DNA of 64,000 bases from Paraneptunicella aestuarii (GCF_019900845.1 NZ_CP074570.1:1798001-1862000), one strand, 5' to 3'. Positions 38,228 through 49,340 are shown, counted from the first letter of the stretch. The notes: a model not told the origin generated them from the sequence alone. Translations and numbers: made by a program.

Positions 38228-39163
38228 TTACAGGCTGATATCACCCGCCATCAGTAGTTTATTGTTTGCATCTCGTAATTCTATCTGGCGAACACCTTCT
38301 TTCTCGCCGCTGTTTTCACTATTGCTCTCGTCACTAACTAATACACTCACTTTCTGATTATTCAACTTGGCTGGGCTGACAAATCTAACGTGGATGCTTT
38401 TAACTGGTGCTTGAAAATGCTGCTGTACGGTTTCAATACTGCGGGTAAACATACCAAAACCATGCAGCACTTTTTGCTTGAAAGGCGAGAATCTGGCAAT
38501 GAATCCAATCCAGTGAATAGGGTTAAAATCACCTGTTAGTAAGGCAAAGTTCCAACCATCGTTTGGTTCGACCGTCCATTGACCAATTTTCTCAAAATCA
38601 ATCACTTCAGACTCTTTGCTGGTTTTAGGCTTTTTACTTCTACCCAAAATAAACACAGTATGAAACGATGCGGTATAGCAGTGGGGAATATTGGCAGTGC
38701 CTATGATCAGTTGCTGATGAATTCGGGCTTTACCGTCGTCTTCGCTAACCTCAAGCATTTTGCAGGTAATATGCAAAGGCTCGCCCAGTGGAATAGGGTG
38801 AATAACCTCAAGACCGACTCCCTGATTAATAATGCCCAGCAATGGGTAGCGCAATTGTTTTAGCTGTTGTGCGCAAACTGAAAGTGCAAACTGGGAGAAC
38901 AAATGAGCGGGGAGATGTTGAGTATTCTGTTCAAATCGCAGATTGTCTGATGTTTCGATACCAAAGGTGCACCACTGTTGATATTGCGAGACCAATTCTT
39001 CGCTTGGTGAAGGCAAAACAACATGAACATCGTCAATTTGGGCAGGGTTGGTTTTAGGGCGGTTAACCGGAAATATTGAAGAAAGCAAAATGCCACTAAG
39101 AGTTTTTAACATTGCCCCTTGATGGCTGATCATACGAAAAGGAATTTTCATTGCTTTCCTCAA
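38228..39163 (-). CDS. MaoC-like double hot-dog protein
   Basis: 311 residues (an ATG at 39151 is an alternative start). The second half has the hydratase motif LLTGDFNPIHW (Asp and His of the MaoC active site) followed by QKVLHGFGMFTRSIE. The first half is a degenerate hot-dog domain. Probably a 3-hydroxyacyl-CoA dehydratase or acyl-CoA thioester-binding protein. Tail-to-tail with the lipoprotein gene, only 24 bp apart. Confidence 0.82.
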   Translation of the reverse strand: MRKAMKIPFRMISHQGAMLKTLSGILLSSIFPVNRPKTNPAQIDDVHVVLPSPSEELVSQYQQWCTFGIETSDNLRFEQNTQHLPAHLFSQFALSVCAQQLKQLRYPLLGIINQGVGLEVIHPIPLGEPLHITCKMLEVSEDDGKARIHQQLIIGTANIPHCYTASFHTVFILGRSKKPKTSKESEVIDFEKIGQWTVEPNDGWNFALLTGDFNPIHWIGFIARFSPFKQKVLHGFGMFTRSIETVQQHFQAPVKSIHVRFVSPAKLNNQKVSVLVSDESNSENSGEKEGVRQIELRDANNKLLMAGDISL

Positions 39164-39226
39164 GTGGTTGGTTAAGCGATCTTTTTAGGATCGTTAATTT
39201 ACTCGCTTTCTATTACCTGCTTTTTA

Positions 39227-40669
39227 TTACTCGCCGTCGACTACTCGGGTTCCCCACAAATCGTACTCGTCGGCGTGTTCAATCAATACTTCTACAAAGT
39301 CACCCGGGTTCACTTCCATATCACCATTTAGGTAAACCATACCGTCGATTTCGGGGGCGTCAGCGTAGGTTCTGCCAATCGCGCCTTCGTCATCCACTTC
39401 GTCGATAAGCACCATCATAATGCAGCCAATACGCTTCTGTAGCTTCGCCGCGCTAATCGCCTGCTGTTTTTCCATAAAGCGCTCATAGCGTTCTTGCTTG
39501 ATCTCTTCTGGAACCGGGTCAGGAAGGTCATTTGCTTTAGCGCCTTCAACATCGGAGTATTTAAAGCAGCCAACACGGTCTAATTGCGCTTCATCCAGAA
39601 AATCTAATAATTCCTGGAATTCTTCTTCGGTTTCACCCGGGAAACCAACAATAAAGGTGGAACGGATAACCAGCTCAGGGCACATCTCTTTCCACTTTTT
39701 AATGCGTTCAAGTGTGCGTTCTGTCGCCGCAGGGCGCTTCATTAATTTAAGAATTCGATGGTTGGCATGTTGAAATGGAATATCCAGATACGGCAGGATT
39801 TTCCCTTGAGCCATCAACGGAATGACGTTATCAACAGAAGGGTAGGGATAAACATAATGCAAGCGCACCCAGATCCCTAAATGACTCAGTTGTTCGCAAA
39901 GGCTAACCATGTCGGTTTTTACCGGCATGCCATCCCAAAAACCGGTACGATGTTTTACATCCACGCCATAGGCGCTGGTATCCTGAGAAATCACCAATAA
40001 TTCATTCACGCCAGCATCACGTAAGCGTTGTGCTTCACTTAAAATGTCACCTACCGGACGGCTAACCAAATCGCCGCGCATGGCTGGAATAATGCAGAAA
40101 GTACAGCGGTGGTTACAGCCTTCCGATATTTTCAGATAGGCATAATGACGCGGCGTGAGTTTGACACCATGCTCAGGCACCAGATGTTCAAAAGGATTGT
40201 GTACAGGGCGAGGTAGATTATCGTGTACTTGTTGCACTACGGCTTCATAGGCATGAGGGCCGGTAATGGCAAGTACATTGGGGTGAACTTCACGGATTTC
40301 ATCTTCTTTCACACCCAAACAGCCAGTAACAATCACCTTACCGTTTTCAGCAAGGGCTTCACCAATGGTATCCAGCGATTCTTGAACCGCGCTGTCGATA
40401 AAGCCACAGGTATTCACAATCACCAGATCCGCATCTTGGTATGTGGGCACAACATCATAACCTTCAGTGCGAAGCTGAGTTAGAATGCGCTCAGAATCCA
40501 CCAGGTTTTTAGGGCAGCCCAAAGAAACAAAACCCACTTTGGCATTGTGAGATACTTCGCCAGAAACGTCCTGTGATTCGCTTTCCTGACGTGACGCCTG
40601 CTGCTCCAGCACCTTTTTGGGAGTATCTAACGTGGTGGTTTTGTTAGGATTAAACTGTTCAACTGTCAT
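39227..40669 (-). CDS. rimO: Ribosomal protein S12 methylthiotransferase
   Basis: 480 residues. N-terminal UPF0004 domain with three cluster cysteines (LGCPKN, NTCGFID, TGCLG). The radical SAM motif is CNHRCTFC, and a C-terminal TRAM domain ends [14 protein letters not shown]. It adds a beta-methylthio group to an aspartate of S12. About 45 N-terminal residues before [12 protein letters not shown] are longer than in E. coli and low in conservation; the true start could be downstream. Confidence 0.94.
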   Translation of the reverse strand: MTVEQFNPNKTTTLDTPKKVLEQQASRQESESQDVSGEVSHNAKVGFVSLGCPKNLVDSERILTQLRTEGYDVVPTYQDADLVIVNTCGFIDSAVQESLDTIGEALAENGKVIVTGCLGVKEDEIREVHPNVLAITGPHAYEAVVQQVHDNLPRPVHNPFEHLVPEHGVKLTPRHYAYLKISEGCNHRCTFCIIPAMRGDLVSRPVGDILSEAQRLRDAGVNELLVISQDTSAYGVDVKHRTGFWDGMPVKTDMVSLCEQLSHLGIWVRLHYVYPYPSVDNVIPLMAQGKILPYLDIPFQHANHRILKLMKRPAATERTLERIKKWKEMCPELVIRSTFIVGFPGETEEEFQELLDFLDEAQLDRVGCFKYSDVEGAKANDLPDPVPEEIKQERYERFMEKQQAISAAKLQKRIGCIMMVLIDEVDDEGAIGRTYADAPEIDGMVYLNGDMEVNPGDFVEVLIEHADEYDLWGTRVVDGE

Positions 40670-40700
40670 GCTGCGCCTTATTTTACTTGCGGTGAATTCT

Positions 40701-40734
40701 TGTACATGTACGCTGCATACGTACTGTATACGTA
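40701..40734. repeat. Tandem 11-bp repeat upstream of rimO
   Basis: CTGCATACGTA (40713-40723) and CTGTATACGTA (40724-40734) are direct repeats with one difference. They are preceded by TGTACATGTACG, a related palindrome, and followed by a GC-alternating run. The block lies about 32-65 bp before the rimO start and may be an operator or promoter element. Confidence 0.45.
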
Positions 40735-40787
40735 ATAGCGCGCGCGGATTATACAGGAACTCAAAGCCATGATAAACACGACTTGGT

Positions 40788-41531
40788 TTAGGTAAACAGC
40801 TTTTTCAGTTTTGCTTTGGTTGCACGCCAATGCGTTGCAGGTACTGTGGGGGCCAGACTGACCAGGTTTAAATATTCCTGATGGCTAACGGTAACTTCTC
40901 CACCATGCGCGAGCATGACACTGGAAGGCCTTAACTGTTCAACTCTCTCAAGTGATTTTCGATATCTATTGGGGTAGAAAACCGGAAACGGTGGAATAAA
41001 TTTTCCTCTGACTTTTACCGCCAAATCTGCCACGTAAACCTTACGAGTGGGGACATGAAAAAGCGATATGTCTCTGTCGGTATGCCCCTGAGTTTCAATA
41101 ATCTGCCAATCTTCAAAACCGGGAATAACATCATTGTTTTTAAGTAAATGATCTGCGTTTAACTTGCGGGAATACCAAATCAATTTCTTTTTCTTTTTGA
41201 GTCGGTTGGCGACCCACAGCGTTAGCAAAATATCGCTCATGTACATCAACCAGCCGTCGATGCCGCTATACCATTCACCCTCTGCAAAGCCGGAAATAAT
41301 CTTACAACCAAAGCGTTTCTTCAGAGCATTGGCAGCTCCAGCATGATCGGGATGCATATGTGACACAACCACAGCCCTAAGCTGCTCAATAGGGCGGTTT
41401 AACTCTTGGGTAATAAAGCGTTCGATGCGCTTAATGTCAGCTCTACAACAACCATCCAACAGTAAAACCTTGTCGTCATAAACGGCGAAATAGATGGACT
41501 GAATGTATCCCTGGATTTGGTGTATTTCCAC
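40788..41531 (-). CDS. MBL-fold metallo-hydrolase
   Basis: 247 residues. The zinc-binding motif HMHPDHAGA (HxHxDH) lies near residue 58; further ligands are likely the His of TQGHTDRD and the Asp of VYVADLAV. No extra domain. Substrate unknown; general annotation only. Single gene, same strand as rimO. Confidence 0.88.
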   Translation of the reverse strand: MEIHQIQGYIQSIYFAVYDDKVLLLDGCCRADIKRIERFITQELNRPIEQLRAVVVSHMHPDHAGAANALKKRFGCKIISGFAEGEWYSGIDGWLMYMSDILLTLWVANRLKKKKKLIWYSRKLNADHLLKNNDVIPGFEDWQIIETQGHTDRDISLFHVPTRKVYVADLAVKVRGKFIPPFPVFYPNRYRKSLERVEQLRPSSVMLAHGGEVTVSHQEYLNLVSLAPTVPATHWRATKAKLKKLFT

Positions 41532-41653
41532 TTAACGGTCTTTTGAGTTTGCGATTAAACACCTAGTCTAAGCGCATTGCTATTGGTGTGGCAATGGTTC
41601 AGCGCTGTCTGCAAAAACATTCACCAATATTCAAGAGACACTGCGGTCACTAG

Positions 41654-42379
41654 CTAATTCATCACCACTTCCAACGGGCAATATTCATCCGGGGTATTGC
41701 CATCGCAGCCGGTATATGAGCAGTAATCTTCGGTGGTTTTAACCGGGGTGGGGAACTGGCTTTGGTTGGCGATACAAGTGTTAATGTCTACGCCGGTGCA
41801 GTATTCATAATGGGTGGCGCGTGAGATCACATGAATATTGCGCTCAAAGGCTTCCATTTTGGCCTTTTCTTCTCGGCAGAAGATTTTCTTGCTGAGATTA
41901 CTGTATTTCTTATCTTGCTCTGTCCATTTTCCGGGCGTGCCAATGACAGCCAGAATAATCGGACTGGTTTTGGGAAGAACCGCTGCGCCACATGAAGCAA
42001 AAGCGGCTGAGGTTGAGTTCCAGTCTCCTTCGCCAGTGCATTGCAGACCGGTATCAATACCTTGCTCCAAATGAATTCCCAGAGGCGTTTGGTTTAGCAG
42101 TTTACTGTTATAGCGTTTTGCCAGTGTGCCTGCTGCTTGCATTTGTGTTGCTTCCATTCCGTCGGCACTTGGGCAGTTATTGCAGCTCCATAAAATCAAC
42201 GATTCCCAGCTTTCATCCATATTAAACAGTGCTTTGCATTCTGCTTTTGTGGGATTGTTTGCTACCTGTCTGGCTTTATCTGAGCAAGTGGGTAGGGCAT
42301 TGGTTGTTGCTTCCTCACTGTAACTGTTTAAAGAGAAGAATAAGGCGCTAAATGTCAGAAAGTTAAGAACAGATCGCAT
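41654..42379 (-). CDS. Cysteine-rich exported protein of unknown function
   Basis: 241 residues from the ATG at 42379 (MRSVLNFLTFSALFFSLNSYS), which gives a normal signal peptide; an in-frame start at 42409 would lengthen the leader. The mature part has about 15 cysteines, including CNNC and CSYTGC, consistent with several disulfides in the periplasm. No domain is recognised. It lies beside the 106-bp palindromic element. Confidence 0.7.
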   Translation of the reverse strand: MRSVLNFLTFSALFFSLNSYSEEATTNALPTCSDKARQVANNPTKAECKALFNMDESWESLILWSCNNCPSADGMEATQMQAAGTLAKRYNSKLLNQTPLGIHLEQGIDTGLQCTGEGDWNSTSAAFASCGAAVLPKTSPIILAVIGTPGKWTEQDKKYSNLSKKIFCREEKAKMEAFERNIHVISRATHYEYCTGVDINTCIANQSQFPTPVKTTEDYCSYTGCDGNTPDEYCPLEVVMN

Positions 42380-42755
42380 TGCAGGAAATACCTCTAGATA
42401 AGTGTGCATAACTGCAAGTCACCTACAGAAATTGATCGCAGACTCGACGTGGATCCGTCCTTGGAGTCTCCACAGCCGCTTCCCTGCGGCTGAGGGGCTG
42501 CTCACCACTTCTGTAGGTGACTGATTATTTGGGGCAGTTATTTGGGCTAACGTACAGCATAAACGGGTTGATTTAATTTTATTTATACACTAGGCATTTT
42601 GAGCGCTAATGTCGAGTAATTAAATTACCTATTTGTAATGAGATAAGAGAAGTCTGGTGCTTGGATACAGCAATAATTGAGAATGGCTAATAATTAACAG
42701 GATGCTATTTGTTCGCTTGACTATAATTTGGTTAATAGCCCTATTAATAGTGTGA
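42380..42755. other. Intergenic region holding the long palindrome
   Basis: 376 bp between the Cys-rich protein and the first hybrid kinase. It contains the element at 42417-42522. The remainder is AT-rich and probably contains the kinase promoter; nothing else is recognised. Confidence 0.5.
42417..42522. repeat. 106-bp palindromic element with perfect 14-bp ends
   Basis: AGTCACCTACAGAA (42417-42430) and TTCTGTAGGTGACT (42509-42522) are exact inverted copies. An inner hairpin CAGCCGC (42473-42479) / GCGGCTG (42486-42492) has a 6-base loop. The inner part is GC-richer than its AT-rich surroundings. No coding potential. By form it is a dispersed intergenic repeat or MITE-like unit; no second copy is in this window. 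Confidence 0.6.
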
Positions 42756-45116
42756 ATGCTTAAGTCAATGCGATCCTCTCCTGTTACTCAAAGAACAATC
42801 ATTGCTACCATCGTTGCTAGCTTTGTGGTTCATATTGGCGCTTTCATTCTTAGTAAAGGGCCTTTACAAGAGTGGCGCTTTGAACACTTACCTTTTCATA
42901 GCGCGATTGAATTCTCTGGTACATTGATTGCGTTATTGGTCGCTTACTATTTGGTTATTTTGCACCGACGTAATGAAGGAACCAGTTTTAATCTCATTAT
43001 TGCTGGAGCCTTGACGGCGATGGGGGTCATGGATGGCGTTCATGCCTTGGCTGAGCCGGGGCAGCTATTTGTGTGGTTGCATTCAGTTGCTACTTTCTTC
43101 GGTGGTTTGCTGTTTAGCATGATTTTATTGCCGAAACGTTTTGTCTACAGGCTCAATATGTTTTGGCCTATATGGACTGGCTTGATTTCCCTGTTCGTGT
43201 GTTTCCTATCTGTTATTTTTTCTTCCTCATTACCTAAATTGGTTGGGCCTGAAGGCTTTACTCCCTTGGCTATAATGCTGAATTTTGTGGGGGGAGTGTT
43301 GTTACTGATGGCTGCTGTGAAGTTATTACTTTGCTATCGCGAGTCAAAAAATCCGGATGATCTGTTATTTGTTTTACATTGTTTTATGTTTGGCCTTGCT
43401 GCAATCATGTTTCAGCAGTCCTTACTTTGGGATGTGTCATGGTGGGGATGGCATGCGTTACGTTTTGCAGCCTATGCTGTGGCGTTGCTGATTGCGTTAA
43501 AAAATGAGGTGTTGGCTCAGGATCACGCATTACGTTTGAATCAGGAACTGGATCAGGAAGTGAAGGAAAAGCGCACACTGTTGGATCAGGTTAATGAAAG
43601 TCTGGAGCAAGTTCAGAACCAGCAAAATATAATTCTCAATAATATCAACGATGCCATTGTGATTACTGACCGTAAAGGTCGCATAGAAGTGTTTACCGAA
43701 CCGGCAACAAGAATGTTTGGTTATCAAGCCAATGATGTTTTAGGGCACAATGTTGCGTTATTGATGGATGGTGAAATTGCATCTGGGCATGATCGTTTAA
43801 TGGCTGGTTATACACCTGGTCAAGCATCGAAAGTGATAGGTCGTAATAGAGAAGTGTTAGCTCAGACTCGAGAAGGAAGAAAGTTTCCAATTGAGCTATC
43901 GCTGACTGAATTTTACGTTAATGGGAATATGCATTTTATTGGCATGATCCGCGACATTACCACTCGTAAAAAATACGAAAAACAATTGAGAGAGGCGAAA
44001 GACGCGGCGGAACAGGCTAATCTGGCTAAGAGTGCTTTTTTAGCTAATACAAGTCATGAAATCAGAACGCCGATGAATGGTATCTATGGATCTTTGCAGC
44101 TGTTAAAGAATGAGCCTTTAAGCCAATTTGGACAAGAGCTTGTAGCGACAGCATTAAGGTCTACCAGGCATATGCTTCATACCGTCAATGATATTTTGGA
44201 TATCTCGGATATTGAAGCGGGTAACGTAAAACTGCAAAAGGTAGATTTCAATGTAAAAGAGATTGTGGATGATACATTGAAATCGTTACGCCAGGATGCC
44301 AAAAAGAAAGCTATTGTATTGAATTTTATCAATAAGCTCGCCAAAGAAAGACGCTTTGGTGATCCGGCTCGTTTACGTCAGATAGTGGAAAATCTGCTAA
44401 CTAACTCACTCAAATTTACTAAAAAAGGAAGTGTTGATTTAACGTTATCTGAGTTTAAAACTCAGTCTGAAAATGGCATTGAGATTAGAGTTAAGGATAC
44501 CGGGATTGGTATGGATAAAGAAACCGCAGGTAATTTGTTTACTCTGTTTAGCCGAAGGCTCAATGGTTCCAATGATCCATATAAAGGCGTTGCGTTAGGA
44601 ATGGCAATCACTAAAGCGCTGGTTGATATAATGGACGGCCATATTTGGGTTGAAAGCGAACCTGGTGTGGGAAGTGAAATTATTATTCATATTCCGTTGC
44701 CTGAATCAAAGGGCGAATTCGCACCACATGTAAAGTCAGAAGTAGCAAGTACAAACCTGACAAACAAACGTATTTTAATTGTTGATGATAATGAAATTAA
44801 TCAAGCGATAGCTCAGGCTATGTTACAAGTTAGAGGGGCTCATGTTGAGCTCGCTGAGAATGGGGAGATTGCTGTTAATTATGTTTCTCAATATCGACCA
44901 GATTTAATTCTGATGGATATACAGATGCCTGTAATGGATGGTATTACTGCTTGTGCGAAAATCAAAGCTGAATACCCTGATCTTCCAATTGTTGCCCTTA
45001 CTGCAAATGTAATGAAAGAGGACTTGCTGGAGTACGAAAGAGTAGGATTCGATGATTGTATTAGTAAACCTATCGATCAGGAAGTTCTGCATAGATGTAT
45101 TAATAATCTGGTGTGA
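42756..45116 (+). CDS. Hybrid sensor histidine kinase with multi-helix membrane domain and PAS
   Basis: 786 residues. Seven or eight hydrophobic helices (about residues 14-250) are followed by a short coiled coil, a PAS domain (about 290-405), and HisKA with His434 (NTSHEIRTPMNG). The HATPase has an N box ENLLTNSLKFT and G1 DTGIGM. A receiver follows, with D677/D678 and phospho-acceptor Asp721 (LILMDIQMP). The usual GGTGLGL of the ATP lid is replaced by YKGVALGM, so ATP handling may be altered. No HPt domain. The membrane part resembles MASE-type sensors but I cannot name the subtype. Separate from the downstream cluster by 800 bp. Confidence 0.9.
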   Translation: MLKSMRSSPVTQRTIIATIVASFVVHIGAFILSKGPLQEWRFEHLPFHSAIEFSGTLIALLVAYYLVILHRRNEGTSFNLIIAGALTAMGVMDGVHALAEPGQLFVWLHSVATFFGGLLFSMILLPKRFVYRLNMFWPIWTGLISLFVCFLSVIFSSSLPKLVGPEGFTPLAIMLNFVGGVLLLMAAVKLLLCYRESKNPDDLLFVLHCFMFGLAAIMFQQSLLWDVSWWGWHALRFAAYAVALLIALKNEVLAQDHALRLNQELDQEVKEKRTLLDQVNESLEQVQNQQNIILNNINDAIVITDRKGRIEVFTEPATRMFGYQANDVLGHNVALLMDGEIASGHDRLMAGYTPGQASKVIGRNREVLAQTREGRKFPIELSLTEFYVNGNMHFIGMIRDITTRKKYEKQLREAKDAAEQANLAKSAFLANTSHEIRTPMNGIYGSLQLLKNEPLSQFGQELVATALRSTRHMLHTVNDILDISDIEAGNVKLQKVDFNVKEIVDDTLKSLRQDAKKKAIVLNFINKLAKERRFGDPARLRQIVENLLTNSLKFTKKGSVDLTLSEFKTQSENGIEIRVKDTGIGMDKETAGNLFTLFSRRLNGSNDPYKGVALGMAITKALVDIMDGHIWVESEPGVGSEIIIHIPLPESKGEFAPHVKSEVASTNLTNKRILIVDDNEINQAIAQAMLQVRGAHVELAENGEIAVNYVSQYRPDLILMDIQMPVMDGITACAKIKAEYPDLPIVALTANVMKEDLLEYERVGFDDCISKPIDQEVLHRCINNLV

Positions 45117-45914
45117 GTGCAGTTAGTTTGCTCAAAATGCCTTGGTTTAATGTGTAGAACAGGGAGCCTGAAATAACGTTTTTTGCTTCGTAGTTCATAT
45201 TTTCTATTTATCAAATACTCTCCAATTAATATTTTTCATGTTATTGTTTTTTTTAATGATTTTTTATTTCAAAATTTCGTTTTGTTATTTTGTTAAACGT
45301 TTTTATGTTTATTTATTATTAGTCTAACTTACTTTTTTCCTAATCGATCTTTTTGTCTTTTGTGAAGCCCTTTGTTTAATTGGGTTAAGGCTGTGATTTA
45401 TATTTTGTATGAAAAAATATATTTAATTGTAATGCAGGGAGGGCATGATGTTTTATCTAAAAATGTGAATGGGCTATATAGTCAATTAATGAAAAAGCAG
45501 TTACCTGAAAGCGAGCGTATTGCTGAATGCTAAATTTCTGTGGCTGACTTGCCGTTAATCACAATTATTTAGGTGATTATTAAGAGTCTTTTCCTTGGAG
45601 GCGTTTACTTGTTCAGGTTGCTTGAGTCGACCGTTGGGGGGATTTTAGTCTTCCTGTATTCTGACTTACGACTACACTATATTGATTAGGCTTTTCCCTC
45701 GTTTCCCCCAAGACTCTATCTTGGCATTGAGATATATTTCCCTTTTTCTTGTTAATTAATGTTATAAATATGGTGATTGGGGTTTCCTTTAGGATTATGG
45801 ATGGTATCTTGCAGAGAGGATGCTATCTAAAAAATGGGTCGTAGACAGATCTAACATGGTGGAATTTAACCAGAAAGGGAAAATAATAACGACTAATCAA
45901 TAATTGGTTCTCAT
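45117..45914. other. 800-bp AT-rich gap before the binding-protein gene
   Basis: Strongly AT-rich, with T-runs. Contains a 33-codon open frame at 45432-45533 (an ATG without a clear ribosome-binding site; sequence not recognised) and a small inverted repeat TAATCAC...GTGATTA (about 45556-45580). No RNA gene or mobile-element end is visible. It probably contains the promoter of the downstream signalling cluster. Confidence 0.45.
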
Positions 45915-46892
45915 ATGCACTTCAATATTGACATTAAGTCATTGTTTTATAATTTTTTTATAGCAGTAACATTGTTGCTTTCCGGGGCTTTGCTCGGTTG
46001 TTCTGAACGCCCTCAACTTAATAAAATCGTCTTGGCTACAACTCCCTGGATTGGCTATTACCCTCTGTACTTTGCTGAACAAATAGGCCTTGATGAAGAG
46101 CTGGGTATTGACCTTCGGCTAATCGAAAACCTGTCTATTGCTGATTTTCGTCGGACTGTGGTGAAAAATCATATTGATGGTTTTGCCAGCTCCATGTCTG
46201 AAGTGACTCAGATAAATCAAATCCTGGAGCAACCTATGGATTTGGTTTTATTTCCCGATTATTCAAATGGAGGTGATGTTATTGTTGCCAATAAACAAAT
46301 TGAATCATTGGCGGATTTGCAAGGCCAGCCCGTTGGTTTTGAATGGCAGGCTTTAAGTCATTATGTTGTTCAAATAGCTTTTGACTCTGTTGGTATTTCT
46401 CAGCCTAAAGTTGAGCATGTTGAAGCCGAGCAGGTGAATGCAGAATCTATGCTGTCATCGGGGGCTATTCAAGCCTATGTCACTTATCCACCAATTTCGA
46501 CTCAATTGTTAAAATCTGAAAATGTACATGTGATCTTTAATAGCAGCAGCACACCTTACAAAATAATTGATGTGATTATGTTAAAAGGGGACAGGGATCC
46601 TGTCCTCAAGAAAGATTTGCGTCGTCTCTGGGAAGCGGTGATGAAGAAAATCAACAATAATCCTGAGCCTTTTCTCGCCTTTATTGCAGAACAATTAGGT
46701 GTTGATGTTGAGCTGGCAAAGAAAGAAATTTCAGGCGTTGAATTTTTGGATTGGCGGCAACAAGCTCATTTGCATGAAGAACCTGAAAAAGTGAAAAAGT
46801 TGCTTAAACTTGCGTGTGAGATTACCCCTGCTACAGCGTTAAGATGTTTAAAAGATTTGGATTTGATTCATTTTGTTGACCCTCAACTATAA
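45915..46892 (+). CDS. Orphan periplasmic binding lipoprotein, NMT1/TauA (ThiY-like) type
   Basis: 325 residues with a lipobox LLGC (Cys29). The mature protein has the NMT1/SsuA-like fold signature at its start (KIVLATTPWIGYYPLYFAEQIGLDEELGI), with the conserved SLADLQGQPVGFE and GAIQAYVTYPP stretches. Relatives bind thiamine precursors, taurine, nitrate or bicarbonate for ABC importers. No permease or ATPase gene is near. It is followed on the same strand by a periplasmic-sensor kinase, so a sensing role is plausible. Ligand unknown. Confidence 0.85.
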   Translation: MHFNIDIKSLFYNFFIAVTLLLSGALLGCSERPQLNKIVLATTPWIGYYPLYFAEQIGLDEELGIDLRLIENLSIADFRRTVVKNHIDGFASSMSEVTQINQILEQPMDLVLFPDYSNGGDVIVANKQIESLADLQGQPVGFEWQALSHYVVQIAFDSVGISQPKVEHVEAEQVNAESMLSSGAIQAYVTYPPISTQLLKSENVHVIFNSSSTPYKIIDVIMLKGDRDPVLKKDLRRLWEAVMKKINNNPEPFLAFIAEQLGVDVELAKKEISGVEFLDWRQQAHLHEEPEKVKKLLKLACEITPATALRCLKDLDLIHFVDPQL

Positions 46893-47114
46893 TCTACGTG
46901 ATGCTCTTCACATAAAAGAGCAATGTTAGTAGCTAAAAGAGTGCCGGATAGATAGAATCCATCAGGTAATATAAATGTCCATAATTGTGTTGTGTATGCC
47001 GATGTGGTCTGAAGCCGAGGTTTAAGCGATGTCGCTTGAGTATAACAGTACTGTCTTTGGTATCATCTTCTTGTCTTGCGTGTTCGCTCATCTCATGTGT
47101 CAGCAGGAGCAATA

Positions 47115-49340
47115 ATGAAGTGGTCTATTTCCACCAAGGTTTTGCTTCCCATGGGCGTGTTGTTCATGCTGTTTTTTCTTGCCCAAAGCTATTTAATCAA
47201 TCGGTCGACTCAAGGCATTCTCCTTGAAACTTCTCGTAATCGAGCTCAAGAAATGGCCGATGCAGCTGTATTAGCCTTGGAAGCTGACTTAGGGCGCAGT
47301 AATTTCACTCGTGTTGCGACAAACCTGGCGAGTTCAGAGGAAGTTGAGTTCGTTATTTTTGTTGATAAGCAGTCAAACCAGATTATAGCTTCCAGTAGTT
47401 TTAAATACCGCAAAGATATTATTGATTTACCCGGAGAACTTCGTGAAAGAGTGCAAAGTGCGTTGAGAACACGAAAATCGCAGTTTGTTGATCTTGGAAA
47501 TAATGATTTTTGGTTTAGTTACAATATTCGTACAGTGCCTAAAGGTAGCAAGGAATTAAAGAATTATTTAATGCTTATTAAATGGAGTGGTGAAGCTGTT
47601 AACAAGGCGATAGAAGATGCGAATCAGATCCATTTTCTGTATTTGTTTTTAGGCTCAATTATTTTTGCATCATTAGGTTATGCTCTGTTTCGGCAATTTA
47701 CGCTAAACCCACTTGATAAATTGATGAATAGCATTAATAGAAAAGAACCGGGAGAGGTATATAAAGATTTTCCTGATAGCGGCTATGATGAATTTCAATT
47801 GTTATCGAATTCGCTGTACCAAATGTCTTTGACTGAACTGAAAAGTTTGGAAGCGATGGAAAAAGCGAAAGAAAAGGCCGAAGACATGTCGGCACTTAAG
47901 TCGGCATTTCTTGCCAATATGAGCCATGAAATCAGAACCCCGATTAATGGTATTCTCGGCTTGGTTCAGGTAGCTCAAAAGTCTGATAGTCCAGAGCAAA
48001 TTCAACAGTATCTACAGAAAATTTTTCTTAGCGGACAAACCCTGGTTGGCATTATCAATGACATTCTGGATTTTTCGAAATTAGCGGCTGGCAAGGTGGT
48101 GATTGATAATATTGACTTTTGCCCTGATCAGTTAGTTGAGCAGGTCATTGAGTTGTGCCGTAATAATGCTGATTTAAAAGGGCTTAAACTACATGCGAAT
48201 TTAGCCGCAGATTTGCCTTTAAGTATTCGCTCAGATCCTCTTCGCTTGCACCAGATTTTACTTAACTTGGTTAACAATGCCGTTAAATTTACTGAGAGTG
48301 GTTCGGTAACTATCGATATGTCGATGGAACTGACAGAAGAGCAAATTTGGTTAAAGGGTAAGGTTATCGATACTGGCATTGGTATTCCTGAAGCTAAGCA
48401 GACAACACTCTTTGACGAATTTGTTCAGGCTGATGGTTCTACTACCCGTAAATATGGTGGTACGGGATTAGGGCTGACTATCAGTAAGAATTTGGTCGAT
48501 TTGATGGGCGGTGAAATTGGTGTTCAAAGCAAGGAAGGAAGAGGTAGTTGCTTCTATTTTAGCATTCCGGTTTTACCCAGTGCCCATTTTGAACTTCAAG
48601 AAAAACTGAAAGATGTGCTGGCGTTGATAACAGTCGAAAATGGTGATCTGGAGTCATGTGGTCTTTCTGCGCCTATGTTGGCATTGATAAAACGTTTAGA
48701 CGTATTTAGTAAAGGTGAGAGAAGGGTGCGTTTGTGCTCTTTGGGGGAATTTTTGGATATGGGAAATCTGGGAGAGGATTTCACGGTTATTGTTAATGCA
48801 GATGAAGTGTTATTGAGCTCTCGTAAATTACCTCCTAATGTTCACCCCTTATACACCAGCGTTAACCGGGAATCATTGATTAACCTTTTGTACAAAGGGG
48901 TGGTGTCTCTATCTCAGCCGAAAGGTAATAAAGAGGGAGCATTTGAACCTTTTGATTCAGAGAACAAAAAACGCATATTGCTGGTAGAAGACAACATTAT
49001 TAATGCCGAAGTGGTTATGGCAATGTTGGCTGAACAACACATAGAGGTTGTGCATGTTGAGAATGGTGAGCTTGCCGTTAATTTCCTGAAGGATAATGCT
49101 GCCGATCTGGTCTTGATGGATGTACAAATGCCCGTAATGGATGGTTACACTGCGACTCGTGAAATAAGGGAAACATTACATTTGGATATTCCTGTTGTGG
49201 GATTGAGCGCAAATGCATTACCGGATGAAATTAAGAAAGCCAAAGCAATGGGGATGAATGATTACCTGGCCAAGCCTATTATTAGAGACATGCTGTATGA
49301 AAAAATGCGCCAGTGGTTGTCGGTTGATAAAGTGGTTTGA
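47115..49340 (+). CDS. Hybrid sensor histidine kinase with periplasmic sensor domain
   Basis: 741 residues from the ATG at 47115, preceded by AGGAG at 6 bp; an upstream start would add an unrelated leader. TM1 is at about 8-27, a periplasmic sensor at 28-173 and TM2 at about 174-192. A HAMP-like linker is followed by HisKA with His271 ([14 protein letters not shown]). The HATPase is intact ([25 protein letters not shown]). A degenerate middle region (about 505-620) is followed by a receiver ending DYLAKPI. No HPt domain. It lies between the binding protein and sixA, the latter with an 8-bp gap. Confidence 0.92.
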   Translation: MKWSISTKVLLPMGVLFMLFFLAQSYLINRSTQGILLETSRNRAQEMADAAVLALEADLGRSNFTRVATNLASSEEVEFVIFVDKQSNQIIASSSFKYRKDIIDLPGELRERVQSALRTRKSQFVDLGNNDFWFSYNIRTVPKGSKELKNYLMLIKWSGEAVNKAIEDANQIHFLYLFLGSIIFASLGYALFRQFTLNPLDKLMNSINRKEPGEVYKDFPDSGYDEFQLLSNSLYQMSLTELKSLEAMEKAKEKAEDMSALKSAFLANMSHEIRTPINGILGLVQVAQKSDSPEQIQQYLQKIFLSGQTLVGIINDILDFSKLAAGKVVIDNIDFCPDQLVEQVIELCRNNADLKGLKLHANLAADLPLSIRSDPLRLHQILLNLVNNAVKFTESGSVTIDMSMELTEEQIWLKGKVIDTGIGIPEAKQTTLFDEFVQADGSTTRKYGGTGLGLTISKNLVDLMGGEIGVQSKEGRGSCFYFSIPVLPSAHFELQEKLKDVLALITVENGDLESCGLSAPMLALIKRLDVFSKGERRVRLCSLGEFLDMGNLGEDFTVIVNADEVLLSSRKLPPNVHPLYTSVNRESLINLLYKGVVSLSQPKGNKEGAFEPFDSENKKRILLVEDNIINAEVVMAMLAEQHIEVVHVENGELAVNFLKDNAADLVLMDVQMPVMDGYTATREIRETLHLDIPVVGLSANALPDEIKKAKAMGMNDYLAKPIIRDMLYEKMRQWLSVDKVV

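Noticed and set aside
42417..42522. Integron attC site as explanation of the long palindrome
   Set aside because: The ends lack the conserved attC core (GTTRRRY/RYYYAAC), and there is no integrase or cassette array nearby.
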